NCBI GenBank assembly: GCA_000146855.1
Contig: GL405246.1
Coordinates: 1,650,967 to 1,714,966 of the forward strand
DNA: 64,000 bases
Source: [Eubacterium] yurii subsp. margaretiae ATCC 43715
GTDB taxonomy: Bacteria; Bacillota; Clostridia; Peptostreptococcales; Filifactoraceae
Direction: 5' to 3'
Shown here: piece after piece, positions 28,679 through 37,926 of the stretch
Numbering within the stretch: position 1 is the stretch's first letter
Layout of the letters: each line of letters opens with the position of its first letter
Translations under genes and position numbers: made by a program
Notes under the pieces: model-generated
Told to the model about the DNA's origin: nothing
Databases searched by the model: none
The model's input: only the letters and a program-made list of their open reading frames with translations

Positions 28679-29794
28679 CTACACCCCTAACTCTTTAGAT
28701 ATTGCTTCCTGATCAACCGCAAATTTTTTCACAGAGTCCAAAGTTATCTTATGTCTCTTGTATAGGTTAATCAAGCTTTTGTCCATTGTTATCATACCCA
28801 CATTAGAACCTGTTTGTATTATGGTTTGTATTTGATGGGTTTTACCCTCACGTATTAGGTTCCTGATTGCCGGTGTGGCAAGCATTATTTCAAGAGCAGC
28901 AACTCTCGATTTACCATCTACTGTTGGGACCAATTGTTGAGATATTACAGCTTCAATCATACCTGCCAACTGAGTCTTTATCTGTTGTTGCTGATATGGC
29001 TCGAAACTGTCTATAATTCTATCCATAGTTTTTGCTGCACCTATGGTATGCAAGGTAGACATAACCAAGTGACCTGTTTCTGCTGCAGTTATAGCAGTAG
29101 ATATTGTTTCAGGGTCACGCATTTCCCCTACCAGAATTATATCAGGGTCTTCTCTCAGACAAGCCCTAAGAGCATTGGCAAAGTTTTCAGTGTCCATTCC
29201 TATTTCTCTTTGATTTACAACACAAGTTCCATGAGTATGGATATACTCTATAGGGTCTTCTATTGTAATTATATGAGCATTTCTGTTTTGATTCATATTC
29301 TTCATCATAGAAGCAAGTGTTGTTGACTTTCCTGAGCCTGTAGGTCCTGTTACAAGTATAAGACCTCTCTTAAGTTCACAGAGACTTTTTATAACTGAAG
29401 GTAGACCAAGTGAAGACATATCAGGAATAATATTGTTTATAAGTCTCATTACTATACAATATGTTCCCCTTTGTCTAAATACATTTACCCTGAACCTTCC
29501 AAGCGTACCATAAGAATATGAAAAGTCTATTTCACCTTTTTCTTGCAAGGTACTGAACTTTGTAGGAGATAGTATCTGCCTTACAAGAGCCACCGTATCG
29601 GGAGGCGTCAATATGTTTCTACTTAGTGGAGTCAGTTTACCATTGACTCTAACTAGCGGAGGTGTACCAACAGACAAGTGCACATCCGAAGCTTTTAAAT
29701 TTACGGAAACTTCCAGTATCGGATTGATATTATCATTAGATAACTGATAGTTTCCCGCAAATTCAATATCATTTACGTTGTTTAATTTTTCCAT
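28679..29794 (-). CDS. pilT: Type IV pilus retraction ATPase PilT
   Basis: 371 residues from ATG 29794, which has AGGG 8 bases upstream. A longer reading from a TTG at 29827 lacks a good site. Walker A GPTGSGKST is at about 150-158, followed by the Asp box EDPIEYIH and the His box. The C-terminal AIRNLIREGK motif is the PilT signature needed for retraction. PilT disassembles pili and powers twitching. It lies between pilB and pilC, as in many Clostridia. Confidence 0.96.
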   Translation of the reverse strand: MEKLNNVNDIEFAGNYQLSNDNINPILEVSVNLKASDVHLSVGTPPLVRVNGKLTPLSRNILTPPDTVALVRQILSPTKFSTLQEKGEIDFSYSYGTLGRFRVNVFRQRGTYCIVMRLINNIIPDMSSLGLPSVIKSLCELKRGLILVTGPTGSGKSTTLASMMKNMNQNRNAHIITIEDPIEYIHTHGTCVVNQREIGMDTENFANALRACLREDPDIILVGEMRDPETISTAITAAETGHLVMSTLHTIGAAKTMDRIIDSFEPYQQQQIKTQLAGMIEAVISQQLVPTVDGKSRVAALEIMLATPAIRNLIREGKTHQIQTIIQTGSNVGMITMDKSLINLYKRHKITLDSVKKFAVDQEAISKELGV

Positions 29795-29835
29795 TTGAAT
29801 ATCCCTTTTACAGTTAAATTTTTTCAATAAAAATA

Positions 29836-31512
29836 CTAATCTATACTATATGTTACTTTCAACATTTCACTAACACTTGTAACACCACTTAATACCAACT
29901 CTGTAGCGGTTTGGTTAAGTGTCTTCATTCCCTTATCAATACAACGTTGTTTTATTTCATCAATAGAGACTCTCTTATTAACCATAGCCTTTATTTCCTT
30001 ATCCATTACAAGTATTTCATGTATAGCTATACGTCCGGAATAACCTGTGCCGTTACAATTATTACAACCCTTACCTTTATATAACTTTATAGGCTTTGAA
30101 AGTTTCATATTCGCCATTTCATCAGGTGTAGATATATATTCCTGTTTGCACTTAGGACATATCCTTTTTACGAGTCTTTGAGCTATTATTCCAACTACAG
30201 ATGTAGATACCATAAATGGTTCTATACCCATATCTTCCAGTCTGGAAATACTTGATGCTGTGTCGTTGGTATGCAGTGTAGACAAAACCAAGTGACCTGT
30301 AATTGATGCTCTTGTTGCTATTTCAACAGTTTCATTATCACGTATCTCCCCTATCATGACTATGTCGGGGTCCTGTCTCAATATTGATCTCAGACCTGCT
30401 GCAAATGTAAGTCCGGCTTTTTGATTAACTTGAACCTGAGTTACACCATCAAGTCTGTACTCTACCGGATCTTCAACGGTAATAATATTTTTCCTTATAT
30501 CATTGAGCTCTCTAAGTACTGTATACAAGGTTGTTGACTTTCCTGACCCTGTAGGTCCAGTAACTAGGATTATACCTTCCGGAGCTTGAATTATCTTATG
30601 GAACAAGTCCAAGTTATATGGTGTAAACCCTAACTGTTCCTTTGTAAGCATTATAGAATCTCTATACAAAAGTCTTATAACTATCTTTTCTCCATATACC
30701 GAAGGAAGAATTGATATTCTCAGGTCGACCAGCTTTCCGTCTACGGAAGTCTCGACTCTACCGTCTTGTGGTATTCTTCTTTCAGCAATATCCATTGCTC
30801 CCAATATTTTAATTCTAGTCACTATTGCAGAGTGTGTAACCTTTGACGGAGACATTATCTCTTTAAGGTCTCCATCTATTCTGAATCTTATGCGTACAAC
30901 AGTGGCAAAAGGTTCAATGTGAATATCACTCGCCTTCATATTTACTGCTTGAGTAATTATTGAATTTACAAGTCTTACCATTGGAGCGTTGGCTACGTCT
31001 GCATCTTCGGCAATCTCTTCAATGGCATTAAGTTCTACCATTTCTTCCTTAAACTCTTCTACTGCTCTTTCAGCATCTTTTGTGGAATCATAGGTCTTAT
31101 TAATAGCCCTCTTAATCTCTTCGCTTGAAGCGAGAGCTACCGATATCTCCAAACCAGAAAGTAACTTAACGTCATCTATAGCAAATATGTCGAGGGGATC
31201 AGACATTGCAAGAAGCAACCTTCCTCTGTTAACCTTAAGAGGTATGACATTGTATTTCTTTGCAACCTGTTCACTTATCATATTTGCAGCATTCTTGTCT
31301 ATCGAAAAATTAGAAAGACTGACGTATGGTATTCTAAGTTGCGCTTCCAAGACTTTAAGTATCTGTTCTTCCTTTAAGATACCTTCCAAAACTAGTATTT
31401 CTCCTAATTTTTTATCCATAGTCTTTTGTTTTTGAAGAGCTGACATAAGTTGTTCTTGAGTAATTGCCTTGCTTTCTACAAGTATGTCTCCCAATCTCTT
31501 AGCTTTTTGCAT
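29836..31512 (-). CDS. pilB: Type IV pilus assembly ATPase PilB
   Basis: 558 residues from ATG 31512 behind GGGAGGA; a longer in-frame reading to 31545 lacks such a site. The N-terminal MshEN-type domain (1-150, RLGDILVESKAITQEQL at the start) is followed by the ATPase core with Walker A GPTGSGKST at about 319-327. The CPKC...CNNC zinc-binding insert typical of GspE/PilB lies near residue 450. PilB powers pilin polymerisation. It heads the pilB-pilT-pilC-rho group. The 0.9-kb region upstream shows no further pil genes. Confidence 0.96.
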   Translation of the reverse strand: MQKAKRLGDILVESKAITQEQLMSALQKQKTMDKKLGEILVLEGILKEEQILKVLEAQLRIPYVSLSNFSIDKNAANMISEQVAKKYNVIPLKVNRGRLLLAMSDPLDIFAIDDVKLLSGLEISVALASSEEIKRAINKTYDSTKDAERAVEEFKEEMVELNAIEEIAEDADVANAPMVRLVNSIITQAVNMKASDIHIEPFATVVRIRFRIDGDLKEIMSPSKVTHSAIVTRIKILGAMDIAERRIPQDGRVETSVDGKLVDLRISILPSVYGEKIVIRLLYRDSIMLTKEQLGFTPYNLDLFHKIIQAPEGIILVTGPTGSGKSTTLYTVLRELNDIRKNIITVEDPVEYRLDGVTQVQVNQKAGLTFAAGLRSILRQDPDIVMIGEIRDNETVEIATRASITGHLVLSTLHTNDTASSISRLEDMGIEPFMVSTSVVGIIAQRLVKRICPKCKQEYISTPDEMANMKLSKPIKLYKGKGCNNCNGTGYSGRIAIHEILVMDKEIKAMVNKRVSIDEIKQRCIDKGMKTLNQTATELVLSGVTSVSEMLKVTYSID

Positions 31513-31545
31513 TAAATCCTCCCAAAATATCAGTACTGCTGTCAA

Positions 31546-32213
31546 ATAATCTTAAATTAAAATCCGTTTTTTTCATAATATAAACATAAAATCAAGGCAG
31601 AATTTAAGTCTGATTTACGAATTCTCTCAAAAATCTTCAAAAATTAAGCTAATCTAATGAGCTTAATAATGACAAATTTCCAATTTTATTTGTCTTATTA
31701 TAACATATTTTTATATATTTTCAAAGGTTAATTTAAACTTTTATAAAAAAGTGTAGAAAACTTGTAAAAAAAATGTAAAACTCAAGGCAATAAAAAACAC
31801 AAAAAATAAAATTTTTCTGAAAAAATCAAATCATTTATTTAAGATTAATTTAATAATACCACAATTCATATAATATAATCAAGTGTTATTTTAAAAAATT
31901 CTTAAATAATTTTTAAAAATTTTTTGAAACTTATTTTTTATGTTAATAAATCAAGCTCTTTAATTAAAATATATTTTATGAAAATTTTAGTTTTAGAATA
32001 ATTTTCTTAAATTTAATATTTTAAGAATTTACTAATAGCTAATCTTATGAATTTGTAATTGGCATTATTTTAATGAAATAACCAAAGTTTAGAAGAGTAC
32101 GCAATAATACTAATCTTGTATTCAAATTCCATAGTTTTAGTTAAAACGCTTTGAATATCATCAGATTATATATAGAATTCTTTAAAAAAACCAGATAAAA
32201 TTTTAAGTTTCAA
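31546..32213. other. Divergent intergenic region between pilB and the hydrogenase operon
   Basis: About 670 bp, very AT-rich, with many poly-A and poly-T runs. It must contain the pilB promoter. I see no ORF, RNA signature or copy of the repeat families. The plus-strand promoter of the hyd operon starts at 32214. Confidence 0.5.
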
Positions 32214-32242
32214 TTGATTTTTTTTTAAAAAAATAGTATATT
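32214..32242 (+). promoter_or_regulatory. Sigma-A type promoter of the hydrogenase-maturation operon
   Basis: TTGATT (32214-32219) and TATATT (32237-32242) are separated by exactly 17 bp, a near-consensus vegetative promoter. Transcription would begin near 32249, giving a leader of about 190 bases before the first gene. Confidence 0.65.
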
Positions 32243-32248
32243 AGGACT

Positions 32249-32439
32249 GTAAAATCTGATTCGATGATAGATGTAAAGAGTTTATAAAAGCTTATCCTTC
32301 ATTTCTCTACGAAAAAGATACCTAGGTATAGCTCTAAAGATACGAGATGTTCTTGTTTCTGAAGAAAAAGCCGATTTTATTTACGAGCCGTACTGTATTG
32401 TCCGGCTTTTTTTATTTTAACATAATTAAGGAGGATATT
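32249..32439 (+). promoter_or_regulatory. Long leader with internal terminator, possible riboswitch/attenuator or small RNA
   Basis: The leader lies between the promoter and the TM1266-like gene and contains a terminator at 32365-32413. Several alternative pairings are visible. TAAAATC (32250-32256) at the 5' end can pair with GATTTTA (32373-32379), which overlaps the terminator's left arm. AGCCG occurs twice (32369-32373 and 32387-32391) and both copies can pair with CGGCT (32403-32407). ATACCTAGGTAT near 32318-32329 is a perfect palindrome. Competing structures of this kind are typical of transcription attenuation. I do not recognise the T-box, SAM, TPP, flavin or fluoride consensus. An independent small RNA ending at the terminator is equally possible. 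Confidence 0.45.
32365..32413 (+). terminator. Intrinsic terminator inside the hyd operon leader
   Basis: AAAAAGCCG (32365-32373) pairs with CGGCTTTTT (32403-32411), followed by more T. The 29-base loop carries a small inner stem TACG-AGC-CGTA. It sits 27 bases before the first gene, so it must be read through or controlled for the operon to be expressed from the upstream promoter. Confidence 0.7.
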
Positions 32440-32697
32440 ATGAAAAACAGAGTAGCATTGATAGGTATAATAGTAGAGGATAATTCCTGTACAAACAAAC
32501 TAAATGATATATTGCATAGTTATAATCATATAATAGTCGGTAGATTAGGTATTCCTTATAGAGATAGAAATATAGGGGTCATTAGCATAATAGTAGACTC
32601 TGATATGGATACTATAAACGAGTTATCCGGAAAGCTTGGAAAACTCAAGGGGATAAATTCAAAGACTATGTATGCAAAGGTAAGTGACGATGAATAA
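32440..32697 (+). CDS. TM1266-like iron-only hydrogenase system putative regulator
   Basis: 85 residues from ATG 32440, which has a strong AAGGAGG site; an in-frame extension upstream runs through the terminator and is not real. It is a small ferredoxin-like alpha-beta protein, with VALIGIIVEDNSCTNKLNDIL at the N-terminus, GRLGIPYRDRNIGVISIIVD in the middle and LGKLKGINSKTMYAK near the end. This is the pattern of the NikR/ACT-like TM1266 family found next to [FeFe]-hydrogenase maturation genes. A regulatory role has been proposed for the family but is not proven. It overlaps hydE by 8 bp. Confidence 0.85.
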   Translation: MKNRVALIGIIVEDNSCTNKLNDILHSYNHIIVGRLGIPYRDRNIGVISIIVDSDMDTINELSGKLGKLKGINSKTMYAKVSDDE

Positions 32698-33685
32698 CAT
32701 CTATGAAAGTCTGGTACAAAAAGCAGATATTTCACAAGATGACATTGTGTTCCTACTTGAACTTGAGGACTTTAGCAAGGTATTTGAATTAGCGGATAAG
32801 ATTAATTTTGACAATTTTAAAAATAAGGTAGACATTAGAGCTATACTGGAATTTTCAAACTACTGTAAGAGAAAATGCGCCTACTGCGGTCTGAATTCAA
32901 ACAATAAGAATCTCACAAGGTATAGAATAGCAGAAAAAGAAATACTTCAAGTCGCAGTTGAAACATATAAGGCAGGATACAAGACCATAGTCTTGCAATC
33001 AGGAGAAGATCCATATTTTACAGCAGAAAAAATCGGAGATATAGTAAGAAAGATAAAAGAAAAGACAGATATGGCTGTAACAGTCAGTTGCGGTGAGATG
33101 AGCTATGAAGACTATAAATACATCAAAGACTGTGGAGCAGACAGATATTTGCTAAAGCACGAAACATCTGATGAAAAGCTGTACTCGTCACTGCATAGTT
33201 GCGGTACCTTAGAAAACAGACTTCAATGCCTTAAGAATTTGAAAAAGCTAAATTATTATACAGGTAGCGGTTTTATGATAGGCTTACCGGGACAAAACTT
33301 GCGCACTATTGCAAAGGACATACTCACTCTTAAGACTATCCCCTGTGATATGGCAGGCATTGGTCCTTTCATAGCAAGTCAAGATACTCCACTAAGAGAT
33401 ATGAAAAACGGAGATACTCTTCTCGTTAAGAAAGCAGTAGCAATTACAAGAATCTTTCTGCCAAAAGCTCATTTACCTGCCACTACAGCCCTTTGTGTGA
33501 TAGACTCCAAGGAAAAAGATAGCATCTTTTCTTGTGGTGCCAACGTTATAATGAGAAAGGTAACACCTCAAAAATACGAACAATTTTACAGCATTTATCC
33601 CAATAAAATCAAAGTAAATGACATTTTAAAAGATAGGCAAATCCTTGAACAACAAATTATTAATATAGGCAAGATACCAGTATAG
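32690..33685 (+). CDS. hydE: [FeFe]-hydrogenase H-cluster radical SAM maturase HydE
   Basis: 331 residues from ATG 32690; a GTG 6 bases earlier is too close to the AAAGG site. The radical-SAM motif CKRKCAYC (C59, C63, C66) binds the [4Fe-4S] cluster. Other landmarks are VLQSGEDPYFT near 103 and GFMIGLPGQ. HydE acts with HydG and HydF to build the 2Fe subcluster of [FeFe]-hydrogenase and contributes to the bridging dithiolate/iron synthon chemistry. It is the second gene of a four-gene operon. No hydA structural gene is within the window. Confidence 0.95.
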   Translation: MNNIYESLVQKADISQDDIVFLLELEDFSKVFELADKINFDNFKNKVDIRAILEFSNYCKRKCAYCGLNSNNKNLTRYRIAEKEILQVAVETYKAGYKTIVLQSGEDPYFTAEKIGDIVRKIKEKTDMAVTVSCGEMSYEDYKYIKDCGADRYLLKHETSDEKLYSSLHSCGTLENRLQCLKNLKKLNYYTGSGFMIGLPGQNLRTIAKDILTLKTIPCDMAGIGPFIASQDTPLRDMKNGDTLLVKKAVAITRIFLPKAHLPATTALCVIDSKEKDSIFSCGANVIMRKVTPQKYEQFYSIYPNKIKVNDILKDRQILEQQIINIGKIPV

Positions 33686-33694
33686 GAGGAAATG

Positions 33695-35113
33695 ATGTAT
33701 AATGCAAAATCATCAGTAGCACAAGAATTTATAAATCATGAAGAAATTCTATCAACTATTGAATATGCAAAAAAAAATAAAAATAATTATGAAATGATAC
33801 TTGAAATACTTCAAGAGGCGGAGCAAATGAACGGAATAAGTCACAGACAGGCTGCAGTCTTGCTTGAATGTGATGATGAAGAAATATTAGCTAAAATATA
33901 TAATCTTGCCGGAAGAATCAAAGACAGAATCTACGGCAAAAGAATAGTTATGTTTGCTCCATTATACTTATCAAACTACTGTGTCAACGGATGTACTTAC
34001 TGTCCATATCATGCTAAAAATACTACTATAACAAGAAAACAGCTCAGTCAGGAAGAAATAGCAAAAGAAGTCATAGCACTTCAAGATATGGGACATAAGC
34101 GACTTGCTCTTGAATCAGGTGAGGATCCTGTTAGAAACAGCATTGACTATATCTTGGAAAGCATCAATACAATTTATTCCATACATCATAAAAACGGTGC
34201 AATAAGACGTGTTAATGTAAATATTGCAGCTACAACTAAAGAAAACTACAAAAAGTTAGTCGATGCCGGTATAGGTACTTATATACTCTTCCAAGAAACT
34301 TATCATCAACAAACTTACGAAGAAATTCACCCTACAGGTCCTAAGCATAACTATGCCTACCATACGGAAGCAATGGATAGAGCTATGGATGCAGGTATAG
34401 ATGATGTAGGTATAGGCGTATTATTCGGTCTTTACGATCATAGATACGATTTTGTCGGACTTATGATGCATGCAGAACATTTGGAGGCAAAATTTGGAGT
34501 AGGTCCTCATACCATAAGTATACCGAGAATCAGGCCGGCAGATGATATAAATGTTGATGAATTTTCCTATGCAATAGATGACGCCTTATTTAAAAAAATA
34601 GTAGCTTTGGTGAGAATATGTGCGCCTTATACAGGAATAATAATATCTACAAGGGAATCTCAAAAATCCAGGGAAGAAGTTCTTAAAATAGGAGTTTCTC
34701 AGATAAGCGGAGGTTCAAAAACCAGTGTAGGAGGCTATGAAAAAGACGAAAATTCTGATGAAAATTCAAAGCAATTTGACGTAGATGATAACAGAACATT
34801 GGATGAAGTGGTAAATTGGCTGTTGAAATTGGGCTATGTTCCAAGTTTTTGCACAGCCTGTTATAGAGCAGGACGTACAGGAGACAGATTTATGCGTCTT
34901 GCAAAATCAGGTCAGATAGTAAATGTCTGTCAACCAAATTCTCTAATGACTCTCAATGAATACCTCATAGACTATGCAAAGGATGAAACGAGAGTTCTTG
35001 CACAAAAGGTCATAGACGACGAGCTGGAGATGATACCTAAGGAAAAGGTAAAAAACATTGCTAAAGACTATATACTTCAAATGGAAAGCGGGAAAAGAGA
35101 TTTCAGATTTTAA
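33695..35113 (+). CDS. hydG: [FeFe]-hydrogenase H-cluster radical SAM maturase HydG (tyrosine lyase)
   Basis: 472 residues. ATG 33695 is 5 bases behind GGAGG; ATG 33692 is also possible. The radical-SAM motif CVNGCTYC is at C96, C100 and C103. The C-terminal CTACYRAGRTGDRF plus a later Cys (NVCQPNS) near residues 390-415 forms the second-cluster ligand set of HydG, absent from the related ThiH. HydG cleaves tyrosine to give the CO and CN ligands of the H-cluster. It follows hydE by 9 bp. Confidence 0.97.
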   Translation: MYNAKSSVAQEFINHEEILSTIEYAKKNKNNYEMILEILQEAEQMNGISHRQAAVLLECDDEEILAKIYNLAGRIKDRIYGKRIVMFAPLYLSNYCVNGCTYCPYHAKNTTITRKQLSQEEIAKEVIALQDMGHKRLALESGEDPVRNSIDYILESINTIYSIHHKNGAIRRVNVNIAATTKENYKKLVDAGIGTYILFQETYHQQTYEEIHPTGPKHNYAYHTEAMDRAMDAGIDDVGIGVLFGLYDHRYDFVGLMMHAEHLEAKFGVGPHTISIPRIRPADDINVDEFSYAIDDALFKKIVALVRICAPYTGIIISTRESQKSREEVLKIGVSQISGGSKTSVGGYEKDENSDENSKQFDVDDNRTLDEVVNWLLKLGYVPSFCTACYRAGRTGDRFMRLAKSGQIVNVCQPNSLMTLNEYLIDYAKDETRVLAQKVIDDELEMIPKEKVKNIAKDYILQMESGKRDFRF

Positions 35114-35139
35114 TAATTATAAATATTTTGGAGATTTTT

Positions 35140-36339
35140 ATGAATATGAATCAAACTCCACAAGGCGAAAGAGTGCATATAGCCTTTTTTGGAAGAACCA
35201 ATGTAGGCAAGTCTTCCTTAATAAATAAGATAGTAAATCAGGAAATATCTATAGTATCAGAAATTAGAGGAACTACCACTGATCCTGTACAAAAAGCTAT
35301 GGAAATTCATGGTATAGGGGCAACACTTATAATTGATACTGCAGGTTTTGACGATAACAGTAAGCTTGGAGAAAAGAGGATGGAAAAAACTTCCCATATC
35401 CTCAATAAAACAGATATAGCTGTTATAGTAACTACTCCTGATGATATAATTTCCGATTTTTCCAAGGAATTATCTTGGATAGAAAAAATCAAAGAAAAAA
35501 ACATTCCTTATTTAATAGTAATCAATAAGATAGACCTGTCAAAAGATATGGAAAGTCTAAAAAAAAGAGTTACAGAACTGACTTCAAAAGAAGTAATTTT
35601 AATCAGCGTAAAAGAAAATATAGGAATAGAAGATTTAATCTCTTCTTTGGAAATAATATGTAAATTCAAAGATGAAGACAGCATTTGCTCTCATCTTGTA
35701 AAAAAGGATTATGTAGTACTGCTTGTTATGCCACAAGATACGCAGGCACCAAAGGGCAGACTCATACTTCCTCAGGTACAGACAATAAGAGACTTACTTG
35801 ATAATAAATGTAGCGTTATATGCACAACAGATGACAGATTTGAAAAATCACTAAATATCTTAAAAAACAGTCCTAATCTTATAATTACTGACTCTCAGGT
35901 TTTTGCAAAGATTTATCCTTTAAAGCCTAAGGAAAGCAAACTCACATCTTTTTCAGTCTTATTCTCAAGATACAAAGGAGATGTTGATGAATTTGTAAGA
36001 GGAGCTGCCTTTATAGACTTACTTAAGGATAATGACAAGGTACTCATTGCTGAAGCCTGTACTCACAATCCTCAAGACGGTGATATTGCCAGAGTCAAGC
36101 TCCCAATGTTGCTTAGAAAAAAAACAGGCAAACAGCTTGACATTGATGTAGTAAGTGGAAACAACTTCCCAAGTAAGCTTGAAGATTATTCGCTTATTAT
36201 ACACTGCGGTGCCTGTATGTTCAACAAAAAATATGTACTAAACAGGATAGACTCAGCAAAGTCATCAAAAATACCCATAACAAACTATGGCATTGCAATA
36301 GCATATATTACAGGAATACTTGACAAGATAGAAAAATAG
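35140..36339 (+). CDS. hydF: [FeFe]-hydrogenase maturation GTPase HydF
   Basis: 399 residues from ATG 35140 behind TGGAGA; a TTG start 12 bases earlier is less likely. The N-terminal Era-like GTPase has G1 GRTNVGKSS (18-26), G3 DTAGFDD and G4 NKID. The C-terminal cluster domain has the three cysteines in CTHNPQ and HCGAC that bind the [4Fe-4S] scaffold. HydF carries the assembled 2Fe unit to HydA. It ends the operon; a strong bidirectional terminator overlaps its stop codon. Confidence 0.96.
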   Translation: MNMNQTPQGERVHIAFFGRTNVGKSSLINKIVNQEISIVSEIRGTTTDPVQKAMEIHGIGATLIIDTAGFDDNSKLGEKRMEKTSHILNKTDIAVIVTTPDDIISDFSKELSWIEKIKEKNIPYLIVINKIDLSKDMESLKKRVTELTSKEVILISVKENIGIEDLISSLEIICKFKDEDSICSHLVKKDYVVLLVMPQDTQAPKGRLILPQVQTIRDLLDNKCSVICTTDDRFEKSLNILKNSPNLIITDSQVFAKIYPLKPKESKLTSFSVLFSRYKGDVDEFVRGAAFIDLLKDNDKVLIAEACTHNPQDGDIARVKLPMLLRKKTGKQLDIDVVSGNNFPSKLEDYSLIIHCGACMFNKKYVLNRIDSAKSSKIPITNYGIAIAYITGILDKIEK

Positions 36340-36362
36340 CTCCCATATTGGGAGCTATTTTT
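36332..36362. terminator. Bidirectional terminator at the end of hydF
   Basis: AAAAATAGCTCCCA (36332-36345) and its exact inverse complement (36349-36362) form a 14-bp stem with a 3-base loop. It includes the hydF stop codon and also serves the convergent transglutaminase-like gene. Confidence 0.92.
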
Positions 36363-37851
36363 AAAATATAGAATGACTTTTCATACTTGTATTAGCCTTG
36401 GGATAAATACTTCTGTTCCATGTTCTTCCATTAGAGCCAACACCGTTAGAAGCCACACCGTTAAATTCTGTTCTTCTGGTAGCATTGACAAGCTCATCAT
36501 CTGTAAGAAATAGGTATTCTTCAGAATAGTAATTCTTGTCAAAAGGCTTTGTCACAGGATCATTGAAAGTAAAGTCAATATGATACCAATTACCATTTAA
36601 CTTAAGCATATTCCATATATGATCTGTATTTGCAACCAAAATATTATTCTCTCTTCCAAATTTTCTTGATAGGAGCTCATATCCAATCTTAGCATATCCG
36701 TCACAAACAGCAGTGTTTAATACTGCAGCATCATACAAAGAGTGTTTTTTTAGCGATGTATCATACTCTAATTTCAAAGCAATCGCTCTGTTTGCTTGTT
36801 TTACAAACTCCACTCCTTCATAATGTTTAATTGAATTATATATATCATCAATTACTTGATAAGATTGATTCAGTTTGGCAAGGTCAGCATCATATAGGAA
36901 ATAGATGTTGTAAATGCTGTAATTGTAGTTTTCATTTGAAAAAAATGTAGTGTAAATACCGTAACTATTGTTAGGCAAGAACTTCAACAATACATCTCCA
37001 ATAGCATTATTTGAACTGTTGAAATTGGCTGAATTTGAATTTTTTGTAATTATGCTTATACTTTCCTTGTTGGAATACTGTTCTTTTTTGAGCAGTTTAT
37101 ACAAATCCTCATACGAAGTACCGTCACTTATGTTGGCATAGCCCTTAGTAGATTTTATCTGATTTAAGTCATATACTATAGTATCTGTAAGGCTATAGTC
37201 GTTAGATGTCTTTACCCTATACTTTACCTTTCCACCAAGATTTATAGTCTTATTTACTACGAGATTGTTAATCTGACCGTTATAAATTACAGTCGGACTT
37301 TGTGCATGGTTGACCAGCTTATTTACATTAGCATTGATTGTCATCTTAGTACCTTTTTTCAAGTGCTTGGTCAATACTATGTTGTTTATAGTTGAATTTC
37401 CTATTTCTTTAACATTTGTGGCAGAACCGAGGTATACATTGTTTACTGTAGAGTCTGTTATATTTAATACCATCTTATTTGAAGCAGTAACAAGATAGAT
37501 ATCTCCTGTAATTACACTATTTTTAAGTGTTAGAGAATTAAGCTTACCTGCTGTTATTATAAGATCCTTGCTTATTATAGAGTTTTCTATTGTAATATCC
37601 CCAGCCACTGTATCCTGTACCATCAAAGAGCCTGCAACTGTTTGATTTGAAAATAGCCCTGCTGATGTCAAAACAAAAGGTATATAAGCCGGATCGGTCT
37701 TTGCGTATTCCATCTTTTTTTCTATTATTTTGTTTTTTTCACTCAAACTCAGATTTGAGTATATATCTGTAGCGCTTATACTTTGCGAGACAAAGCTAAA
37801 AAGTGTCGCACATATAAGCGGATATATCCATATATTTTTATTCAATCTCAT
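36361..37851 (-). CDS. Secreted protein: beta-helix-like domain plus transglutaminase-like cysteine protease core
   Basis: 496 residues from ATG 37851; AAAGGAAAA upstream supports it over the TTG at 37869. A signal peptide (about 1-27) is followed by a region (about 60-200) of short repeated strands such as VAGDITIENS, DLIITAGKLNSLTLKN and TDSTVNNVYLGSAT, as in a right-handed beta-helix or polymer-forming surface domain. The C-terminal half holds a transglutaminase-like core with the triad elements TAVCDGYAKIG (Cys), NTDHIWNM (His) and WYHIDFTFNDP (Asp). Such proteins are seen on Firmicutes surfaces as cross-linkers or cysteine proteases. Function in this cell is unknown. Confidence 0.85.
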   Translation of the reverse strand: MRLNKNIWIYPLICATLFSFVSQSISATDIYSNLSLSEKNKIIEKKMEYAKTDPAYIPFVLTSAGLFSNQTVAGSLMVQDTVAGDITIENSIISKDLIITAGKLNSLTLKNSVITGDIYLVTASNKMVLNITDSTVNNVYLGSATNVKEIGNSTINNIVLTKHLKKGTKMTINANVNKLVNHAQSPTVIYNGQINNLVVNKTINLGGKVKYRVKTSNDYSLTDTIVYDLNQIKSTKGYANISDGTSYEDLYKLLKKEQYSNKESISIITKNSNSANFNSSNNAIGDVLLKFLPNNSYGIYTTFFSNENYNYSIYNIYFLYDADLAKLNQSYQVIDDIYNSIKHYEGVEFVKQANRAIALKLEYDTSLKKHSLYDAAVLNTAVCDGYAKIGYELLSRKFGRENNILVANTDHIWNMLKLNGNWYHIDFTFNDPVTKPFDKNYYSEEYLFLTDDELVNATRRTEFNGVASNGVGSNGRTWNRSIYPKANTSMKSHSIF

Positions 37852-37926
37852 TTTTATTTTCCTTTTCAAAATTAGCTATTACAAGTTACAACTTAATTTT
37901 AAATCATTAAGTCATAATTTGCAATT

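Noticed and set aside
32249..32413. 6S RNA, T-box or SAM riboswitch in the hyd leader
   Set aside because: The long uninterrupted duplex of 6S RNA, the T-box AGGGTGGNACCGCG and the SAM-I core are absent; left as unassigned.
32347..32439. N-terminal extension of the TM1266-like gene starting at 32347
   Set aside because: The extension translates the terminator hairpin and T-run (32365-32413). The ATG at 32440 has a near-perfect ribosome-binding site and gives the normal family length.
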